Shown piece after piece: positions 55,901 through 64,000 of a stretch of DNA of 64,000 nt. The stretch spans positions 1 through 64,000 of the forward strand of contig NW_027195228.1 in the NCBI RefSeq assembly GCF_038502225.1, written 5' to 3'. The translations under genes and the position numbers were made by a program. The notes under the pieces are model-generated. The model worked only from the letters and a program-made list of their open reading frames with translations, did no database searches and had not been told where the DNA came from. The stretch is from Cherax quadricarinatus (Eukaryota > Arthropoda > Malacostraca > Decapoda > Parastacidae). The stretch's first letter is position 1, and each line of letters opens with the position of its first letter.

Positions 55901-58900
55901 CTGCTGATACCGCTGCTGCCTGCCGCCGCTGCCGCTGCTGTTGCTGCTGCCGTCGCCGTTGGATACCGTCGTTTCTGGCTGCCGATACCGCTGCCGCTGC
56001 CGCCGCTGCTGCTGCCGCTGCCGCTGCCGCCGCTGCTGCCGCTACTACCGCCGCTGCTGCCGCTGCTGCTTCCGCTGTTGATACTCGCTGCCGCTGCTGC
56101 TGCTGCTGCCGCTGCTGCTGCCGCTGCTGCCGCCGCTGTTGCTGCTGCCGCGACGCCGCCGCTGCCGCTGCTGCTACTGCTGCTACCGCTGCCATTGCCG
56201 CCGCTGCTGCTGCCGCTGCCGCCGCCGCTGCCGCTGCCGCGCCGTTACCACCACCGCCGCTGTTGCCACCGCCGCCGCCGCTGCTTGTTGCTACCGCCGC
56301 CGCCGCTGTCGCCACCGCCGCCGCCGCCGCCGCCGCGTTGCTACCGCCGCCAGCTGCCGCCGCTGTTGCCACTGCCGCCGCTGCCGCCGCTGCCGCCGCC
56401 GTTGCTGTGCTGCTGCGCTGTTGCTACTGCTGCTGCTGCTGCCACCGCCGCCGCTGCCGCCACGCCGCCGCTGGCTTGCCACCGTTGCTACCGTTGCCGC
56501 CATGCCGTTTCCCGCTGCTGCACCACGGTCGCCGCCGCTGCTGCCGCTGCCGTTGCCACCGCTGCCGCTGCTGCTGCCGCTGTTGCCACCGGCCGCCGCT
56601 GCTGCTGCCACCGCCGCCGCCGCTGCTGCCACCGCTTCGCCGCTGTCGCCACCGCCGCTGCCGCTGCTGCCTACCGCTGCTGCCGCCGCCGCCGCCGCCG
56701 CGCGCCACCGCTGCCGCCGCCGCCGCTGCTGCTGCTGCTACCGCTGCCGCCGCTGCCGCTGCTGCTGTTGCCACCGCTGCTGCCGCTGCTGCTGCTGCTG
56801 CTGCTGTTGCTACTGCTGCCGCTGTTGCTGCACACACCGCCGCCGCCGCTGTTGCCACTGCTGCCGCCGCCGTTGCCACTGCCGCCGCCGCCGCCGCCGT
56901 TGCCACCGCCGCCGCCGCCGCCGCGCCGCCGCTGTTGCCACCGCTGCCGCCGCCGCTGCCGCCGCGGCGCTGCCGTTACCGCTGCCGCTGCCGCCCCGAT
57001 GCCGCTGGCTACCGCCGCCGCTGCCGCTACCGTTGCCACTGCCGCCGCCGCTGCTGCCGCCGTTGCCACTGCTGCTGCCGCTGCCGCTGCCACTGCTGCT
57101 GCTGCCACGCCGCCGCCGCCGCTGCCGCCGCCGCCGCTGGTGCTGCTACCGCTGCCAGCTGCCGCTGCCGCTTTTTGCCACCGCCGCCGCTGCCGCTACC
57201 GCTGCCGCCCTGTTGCTACCGCCGCTGCCTGCCTTGCCACGCTGCCGCTGCCGCCGCTGTTGCTACCGCCGCTGCCATGCCGCCGGCCGGTTGCTACCGC
57301 TGCCGCTGCCGTTACCGCCGCCGCCGCCGCCGCCGCTGCTGCTGCCGCCGTTGCTACCGCCGGCTGCTGCTGCCGCTGCCGCCGCCGCTGCTGCCATTGC
57401 TACCGCTGCCGCTGCTGCTGCTGCCGCTGCCGCCGCTATTGTCGCTGCCGCTGCTGCCGCTGCTGCCATTGCCACCGCTGCCGCTTTGCTGCCACTGCCA
57501 CTGCTGCTGCTGCCGCTGCCATTGCCACCGCCGCCGCTGCCACCGCTACCACCGCTGCCGCTGCTGCTGCTGCTGCTGCCGCCGTTGCCGCTACCGCCGC
57601 CACCGGCTGCCGCCGCCTGCCACCGCTGCCGCTGTTTCACTGCCGGGCCGGGCCGCTGCCGCTGCCGTCACGCCGCTGCCGTTGCCACCGCTGCTGCCGC
57701 CGCTGCCGCTGCTGCCGCCGCCGCTGCCGCCGCCGCTTGCTACCGCCGCTGCCGCGTCAGCCGCTGCCGCCGCTGCCGCTGCTGCTGCCGGGCCGTTGCC
57801 ACCGCTGCCGCTGTTGCCACTGCTGCCGCTGCCACACGTTGCCGTCATCACGCACTGGCTGGGCTGCTGCTGCTGCTGCCAAGCATTGGCACCCTGCTGC
57901 CGCTGCTGCCGTTGCTGCCGGGCGCCGCTGCTGCTGCTGCTGCTGCTGCTGCTACTCGCCGTTGCTGCTGCTGCCGCCGCTGCTACCGCCACCGCTGCCG
58001 CTGCTGCCGCCGTTGCTGCCGCTCTGCCGCCACCGCTACCGCCGCCGCTGCCGCCGTTGCCGCCGCCGCTGCCGGCCGCCGCTGCCACTGCCACGCCGCC
58101 GCCGCTGCTGCTGCTGCCGCTGCTGCTGCTGCCGCCGCCGCATCCGCTACGCCACCGCTACCACCACCGTTTCCCACTGCTGCCGCCGCTGCCACGCCGC
58201 TGCTGCGCCACTGGCTCTCATTGTGCCATGGTTGCTGCATTGCCGCAGTTGCTATTGGCATTGTTGCTGCCCCGCCGCCGCTGCCGCCACTACTGCTGCC
58301 GCCGCAGCCGCCGCCGCTGCCGCTGCTGCTACTCTGGGCTGCCGCTGCTGCTGCCGCTGCTGCCTGCTGCTGCTGCTACTCTGGCCGCCGCTGCCGCTGC
58401 TGCCACTGCTGCCACCGCCGCTGCTGCCGCTGCCGCTGCTGCTGCCGCTGCTGCTGCCGTTGCTACTGGCTGCCGCTGCTGCCGCTGCCGCCGCTGCCGC
58501 CGCTTCGTTGCCGCTGCCGCTGCTGCCGCTGCTGCTGCTGCCGCTGCTTGCTGCTGTTGCTACTTCACTACCGCTGTTGCTGCTGCTGCTGCTGCCGCCG
58601 CTGCTGCTGCCGCCGCCGCTGCTGCTACCGCTGGCTGTTGCCGCTGCCGCTGGTGCCGCTGCCGCTGTTGCTACTCTCTGCCGCCGCTGGCTGAAGCCGC
58701 TGCTGCCGCTGCTACCGCTGCCGCTGTTGCCACAGCCACCACCACACTGCTCTCTACCGCTGATGCCGCTGCTGCTACTGCGTTGTTACTGTTTCTATTG
58801 TTGGTGTTGGCTGTATTAGCTGCAGCTGCCATTGGTATTGCGCCTGCCTGCCGCTGTTGGCTACTCTGCTGCCTGCCGCTGTTGCTACTCTGCCGCCGCT

Positions 58901-59268
58901 GCTGCCACTGCTGCTACCGCTGCCGCTGCTGCTGCTGCTGCTGCCGCTCGGCTGCTGCTGCTGTTGCTATTGCTGTTGTTACTGTTTCTATTGTGCTGCT
59001 GTTGCTGTATTGCTGCTGTTGCTATTGGTATTGCTACTGTTGCTATTGGTATTGCTGTTGTTGCAGTTGCTATTGCTGTTGTTATTGCTGTTGCTGTTGC
59101 TATTGGTGCTGTTGCTATTGATGTTGCTGCTGTTGCTGTTGCTATTGCTGTTGTTGCTGGTGCTGTTGCTACTGCTGCTGTTGATGTTGTTAGTGCTACT
59201 GTTGCTATTGCAATTGCTATTTCTGCTGTTGCTAATGCTACTCATGCTATTGGTTTTGCTGTTGACCA

Positions 59269-59484
59269 TTGACAAGTCAAATATTTCATACAAATTATTA
59301 ATAGTAATAAATTGATGAGAATGTTCTTAAGTATAAAACGAATTTTTAAATCTTGACAAATAAAGAATACATCGTTACGTTACTCCAAGCTTAGATGAAG
59401 TTAAATAACATTAAACAATATATCTAAACAATGGCTGTCTGTTTTCAATACTAGGCTTCGAATCCAGCCCCAGCCAACCTGTAC
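59269..59484. other. Unassigned A/T-rich segment
   Basis: About 200 bases with no recognised feature between the triplet tract and the next LINE fragment. Confidence 0.4.
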
Positions 59485-59695
59485 TCACCTATATGTACTC
59501 ATCTCTATGTACATATAGGTGAGTATGATAAGCTCCTAGAGCCTTATCATACCGCTTCTTAAAGCTATGTATGGAACTCGCTTGCACTTCTTCACTCTCC
59601 AGATTCCACTTCTTGACAGCTCTAAGGCTAAAGGAATACTTCCTAACATCCCTATGACTCATCTGGGTTTTTAACTTCCAGTTGTGGCCCCTTGA
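59485..59695 (-). mobile_element. LINE C-terminal fragment
   Basis: Minus-strand translation gives SHRDVRKYSFSLRAVKKWN followed by LESEEVQASSIHSFKKRYDK, the usual end of a CR1/Jockey-type protein. Decayed sequence follows. Confidence 0.55.
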
Positions 59696-59699
59696 TCCT

Positions 59700-59990
59700 G
59701 TTTCCCATGAAGCTCTCGCTTCACACAGTGAGAGTCCGTGTTTAATTCCAGGCGAAGGGGTGGAAACATTCGACGTGTTTCCTTACACCGATTGTCTATG
59801 TTCACCCATCAGTAAAATGGGTACCTGGGAGTTAGTCGACAGGTGTGGGTGGCATCCTGGGACAAAACTGATCTAATTTGCAGATATGCTCTGCATAACA
59901 GGGGGATTTCTATATAGTAGTATGTCATTGATGTCAGCTAGGACTGTATACCTTGTACATGTACTTGTAGTAAATAAAGATTTATTTTTT
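59700..59990 (+). mobile_element. tRNA-derived SINE
   Basis: The head has a degenerate Pol III B-box-like stretch (GTGTTTAATTCCA). The body contains AATGGGTACCTGGGAGTTAG and GGTGGCATCCTGGGACAAAA. The 3' end TGTACATGTACTTGTAGTAA precedes AATAAAGAT, shared with the fragment at 47936-48097. This is a dispersed repeat, not a functional tRNA. Confidence 0.7.
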
Positions 59991-60249
59991 ATTAACACAC
60001 TGGCCGATTCCCACCAAGGCAGGGTGGTCCGAAAAAGAAAAACTTTCACCATCATTCACTCCATCACTGTCTTGCCAGCAGGGTGCTTTACACTACAGTT
60101 TTTAAACTGCAACATTAACACTCCTCCTTCAGAGTGCAGGCACTGTACCTCCCATCTCCAGGACTCAAGTCCGGCCTGCCGGTTTCCCTGAATCCCTTCA
60201 TAAATGTTACTTTGATCACACTCCAACAGCACGTCAAGTATTAAAAACC

Positions 60250-62111
60250 ATTTGTCTCCATTCACTCCTATCAAACACGCTCACGCATGCCCGCTGGAAG
60301 TCCAAGCCCATCGCACACAAAACCTCCTTTACCCCCTCCCTCCAACCTTTCCTAGGCCGACCCCTACCCCGCCTTCCTTCCACTACAGACTGATACACTC
60401 TTGATGTCATTCTGTTTCACTCCATTCTCTCTACATGTCCAAACCACCTCAAGAACCCTTCCTCAGCCCTCTGGACAACAGTTTTGGCAATCCCACACCT
60501 CCTAACTTCCAAACTACGAATTCTCTGCATTAAATTCACACCACACATTGCACTCAGACATGACATCTCCACTGCCTCCAGCCTTCTCCTCGCTGCAACA
60601 TTCATCACCCATGCTTCACATCCATACAGGAGCGTTGGTAAAAACTATACTCTCATATATTCCCCTCTTTGCTTCCAAGGACAAAGTTCTTTGTCTCCAC
60701 AGACTCCTAAGTGCACCGCTCACCCTTTTTCCCTCATCAATTCTATGATTCACCTCATCTTTCATAGACCCATCCGCTGACACGTCCTCTCCCAAATATC
60801 TGAACACATTCACCTCCTCCATACTCTCTCCCTACAATCTGATATCCAAACTTTCATCACCTAATCTTTTTATCCTCATAACCTTACTCTTTCCTGTATT
60901 CACTTTCAATTTTCTCCTTTTACATACCCTACCAAATTCATCCACCAACCTCTGCAACTTCTCTTCAGAATCACCCAAGAGCACAGTGTCATCAGCAAAG
61001 AGCAACTGTGATTCTTTATCTTTTAACTCCACACCTCTTGCCATGACCCTCGCATTTACTTCTTTAACAACGCCATCTATAAATATATTGAACAACCACG
61101 GTGACATCACACATCCTTGTCTAAGGCCTACTTGTACTGGGAAATAATCTTCCTCTTTCCTACATACTCTAACTTGAGCCTCACTATCCTCGTAAAAACT
61201 CTTCACTGTTTTCAGTAACCTTCCTCCTATACCATACATCTGCAACATCTGCCACCTTGCCCCCCTATCCACCCTGTCATACTCCTTTTCCAAATCCATA
61301 AATGCCACAAAAACCTCTTTAGCCTTATCTATATACTGTTCACTTACATGTTTCACTGTAAACACCTGGTCCACACACCCCCTACCTTTCCTAAAGCCTC
61401 CTTGTTCATCTGCTGTCCTATTCTCCGTCTTACTCTTAATTCTTTCAATAATAACTCTACCATACACTTTACCAGGTATACTCAACAGACTTATCCCCCT
61501 ATAATTTTTGCACTCTCTTTTGTCCCCTTTGCCTTTATACAAAGGAACTATGCATGCTCTCTGCCAATCCCTAGGTACCTTACCCTCTTCCATACATTTA
61601 TTAAATAATAGCACCAACCACTCCAAAACTATATCCCCACCTGCTTTTAACATTTCTATCTTTATCCCATCAATCCCAGCTGCCTTACCCCCTTTCATTT
61701 TACCTACTGCCTCACGAACTTCCCCCACACTCACAACTGGCTCTTCCTCACTCCTACAAGATGTTATTCCTCCTTGCCTTATACACGAAATCACAGCTTC
61801 CCTATCTTCATCAACATTTAACAATTCCTCAAAATATTCCCTCCATCTTCCCAATACCTCTAACTCTCCATTTAATAACTCTCCTCTCCTATTTTTAACT
61901 GACAAATCCATTTGTTCTCTAGGCTTCCTTAACTTGTTAATCTCACTCCAAAACTTTTTCTTATTTTCAACAAAATTTGTTGATAACATCTCACCCACTC
62001 TCTCATTTGCTCTCTTTTTACATTGCTTCACCACTCTCTTAACCTCTCTCTTTTTCTCCATATACTCTTCCCTCCTTGCATCACTTCTACTTTGTAAAAA
62101 CTTCTCATATG
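60250..62111 (-). pseudogene. RTE-type reverse transcriptase, broken frame
   Basis: RT motifs in order are GGKAAGIDGIKIEML, CIVPLYKGKGDKRECKNYRG, EQGGFRKGRGCVDQVF, FMDLEKEYDRVDR, VGLRQGCVMSPWLF and FADDTVLLGDS. A TAG at 60832-60834 replaces a sense codon; translation continues in the same frame as GESMEEVNVFRYLG. A further frameshift near 60640-60615 leads to the C-terminal part (AARRRLEAVEMSCL, GFLRWFGHVERME, RRGRGRPRKGW). The catalytic FADD box is intact. Confidence 0.8.
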
Positions 62112-63260
62112 CTAACTTTTCTGCCTTACTACTCTCTTTACATCATCATTCCACCAATCGCTCCTCTTCCCTCCTGCACCCACTTTCCTGTAACCACAAA
62201 CTTCTGTTGAACACTCTAACACTACATTTTTAAACCTACCCGATACCTCTTCGACCCCATTGCCTATGCTCTCATTAGCCCATCTATCCTCCAATAGCTG
62301 TTTATATCTTACCCTAACTGCCTCCTCTTTTAGTTTATAAACCTTCACCTCTCTCTTTTCTGATGCTTCTATTCTCCTTGTATCCCATCTACCTTTTACT
62401 CTCAGTGTAGCTACAACTAGAAAGTGATCTGATATATCTGTGGCCCCTCTATCAACATGTACATCCTGAAGTCTACTCAACAGTCTTTTATCTACCAATA
62501 CATAATCCAACAAACTACTGTCATTTCGCCCTACATCATATCTTGTATACTTATTTATCCTCTTTTTCTTAAAATATGTATTACCTATAACTAAACCCCT
62601 TTCTATACAAAGTTCAATCAAAGGGCTCCCATTATCATTTACACCTGGCACCCCAAACTTACCTACCACACCCTCTCTAAAAGTTTCTCCTACTTTAGCA
62701 TTCAGGTCCCCTACCACAATTACTCTCTCACTTGGTTCAAAGGCTCCTATACATTCACTTAACATCTCCCAAAATCTCTCTCTCTCCTCTGCATTCCTCT
62801 CTTCTCCAGGTGCATACACGCTTATTATGACCCACTTCTCGCATCCAACCTTTACTTTAATCCACATAATTCTTGAATTTACACATTCATATTCTCTTTT
62901 CTCCTTCCATAACTGATCATTTAACATTACTGCTACCCCTTCCTTTGCTCTAACTCTCTCAGATACTCCAGATTTAATCCCATTTATTTCCCCCCACTGA
63001 AACTCTCCTACCCCCTTCAGCTTTGTTTCGCTTAGAGCCAGGACATCCAACTTCTTTTCATTCATAACATCAGCAATCATCTGTTTCTTGTCATCCGCAC
63101 TACATCCACGCACATTTAAACATCCCAGTTTTATAAAGTTTTTCTTCTTCTCTTTTTTTAGTAAATGTATACAGGAGAAGGGGTTACTAGCCCATTGCTC
63201 CCGGCATTTTAGTCGCCTCATACGACACGCATGGCTTACGGAGGAAAGATTCTTTTCCAC
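62112..63260 (-). pseudogene. RTE-type AP endonuclease domain
   Basis: The frame gives FIKLGCLNVRGCSADDKKQ, ALSETKLKGVGEF, SVYAPGEE, VVGDLNAKVGE, GVNDNGSPLIELC, DSSLLDYVLVDKRLLSRL and TDISDHFLVVATL. This is the full set of APE motifs in order, with the catalytic Glu of SETK, Asn of GDLNA and the SDH box. A one-base slip near 62115 puts it out of frame with the RT that follows (KLAYEKFLQSRSDARREE). It otherwise appears complete. Confidence 0.8.
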
Positions 63261-63549
63261 TTCCCCATGGACAATAGAAGAAATAAAAAAAGAACAAGAG
63301 CTATTTAGAAAAAGGAGAAAAACCTAGATGTATGTATATATATATATATGCATGTGCGTGTCTGTGAAGTGTGACCAAAGTGTAAGTAGGAGTAGCAAGA
63401 TATCCCTGTTATCTAGCGTGTTTATGAGACAGAAAAAGAAACCAGCAATCCTACCATCATGCAAAACAGTTACAGGTTTTGTTTCACAGTCATCTGGCAG
63501 GACGGTATTACTTCCCTGGGTGGTTGCTGTCTACCAACCTACTACCTAT
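63261..63549 (-). other. Leader region of the RTE-type LINE
   Basis: Non-coding sequence lies between the endonuclease frame and the (AT)n tract and is presumed to be the element's 5' UTR. The exact 5' end is not fixed. Confidence 0.45.

Positions 63550-64000
<451 letters not shown>

Larger units (their letters stand above)
51035..59268 (+). repeat. 8.2-kb degenerate R-Y-Y triplet tract (GCT/GCC/GTT/ATT)
   Basis: Nearly every triplet is purine-pyrimidine-pyrimidine, dominated by GCC, GCT, GTT, ACC and ATT, with occasional 1-2 base slips that shift phase. Read in the three plus frames it gives Ala/Val/Thr, Leu/Pro and Cys/Arg/Tyr strings, including open frames of 1163 and 1025 residues. An R-Y-Y repeat cannot contain a stop in any plus frame and can in only one minus frame, so these open frames are not evidence of coding. 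The centre (about 53016-58760) is CpG-rich and the flanks are T-rich. No promoter, splice or domain signal is seen. Confidence 0.95.
59992..63545 (-). mobile_element. RTE-type LINE, nearly full length but mutated
   Basis: On the minus strand this has a leader (63261-63545), an endonuclease frame (62112-63260), a reverse transcriptase (about 60250-62111) and a 3' UTR ending in a short A-rich tail. Its 3' end abuts the SINE. The clade is judged from the RT and nuclease motifs; RTE is the best fit, and a related group is possible. Confidence 0.75.

Noticed and set aside
51006..59121. Giant open frames of 1163, 1025, 851, 750-class length rich in Ala, Leu, Pro, Cys or Arg as novel proteins
   Set aside because: A purine-pyrimidine-pyrimidine repeat cannot form TAA, TAG or TGA in any of its three plus frames, so the frames are open by composition. 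They overlap each other in all frames and show no domain, signal or splice structure.
59700..59780. tRNA gene in the SINE head
   Set aside because: Only a degenerate B-box-like stretch is visible. No cloverleaf can be drawn and the rest of the SINE follows directly.
61348..62233. 241-residue plus-strand frame over the RTE-type LINE
   Set aside because: It is antisense to the reverse transcriptase and endonuclease and Ser/Leu-rich, as expected from the complement.

Overview
This is eukaryotic, repeat-dominated nuclear DNA. The mix of elements (Penelope-like elements with GIY-YIG endonuclease, CR1/Jockey-type and RTE-type LINEs, an L1/Tx1-like LINE, tRNA-derived SINE-like units, very long satellites and microsatellites) looks like an arthropod and most like a large decapod crustacean genome (crayfish, lobster or shrimp). 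That assignment rests on recognising repeat families and is moderate, not certain. No bacterial-type genes, operons, rRNA, functional tRNA or CRISPR array are present.

Layout: 1-741 unassigned with one weak exon candidate. 742-2134 tandem ~450-470 bp units carrying (TAG)n and a hammerhead-like motif, ending in a 35-bp-arm hairpin. 2288-3890 Penelope-like (PLE) fragments, two of them head-to-head. 4045-7333 a 35-bp satellite split by a 5'-truncated CR1-type LINE (4096-6602) and a small retroelement fragment. 7334-7479 (minus) a convincing 146-bp internal exon of an MFS/SLC22-like transporter, the only host-gene piece I can support. 7598-30231 a 49-bp satellite (about 16 kb in three blocks) interrupted by a nearly complete L1/Tx1-like LINE (21668-27259, minus) and by a 1115-bp LTR-like insertion with a 5-bp target duplication (28458-29572). 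30340-31476 PLE terminal repeats, one pair inverted. 32395-32705 a LINE 3' end. 32757-42810 a 55-bp satellite (about 183 copies) with higher-order repeats. 42925-50770 a graveyard of nested LINE, SINE and PLE fragments with microsatellites. 51035-59268 an 8.2-kb degenerate purine-pyrimidine-pyrimidine triplet tract. 59485-63545 LINE, SINE and an RTE-type LINE (minus). 63550-64000 (AT)n and another PLE terminus.

How it fits together: if the exon is real, much of the window may be intron or flanking DNA of a minus-strand transporter gene swollen by satellites and retroelements. The 35-bp satellite appears to be made of copies of the exon's own 3' end plus its splice donor, and intermediate units lie between exon and array. 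The other notable themes are about ten hammerhead-ribozyme-like motifs of one shared architecture in the PLE termini, an ORF1/ORF2 pair in the big LINE separated by a single in-frame stop, and the 8.2-kb triplet tract, whose huge open frames follow automatically from its R-Y-Y periodicity and should not be read as genes.
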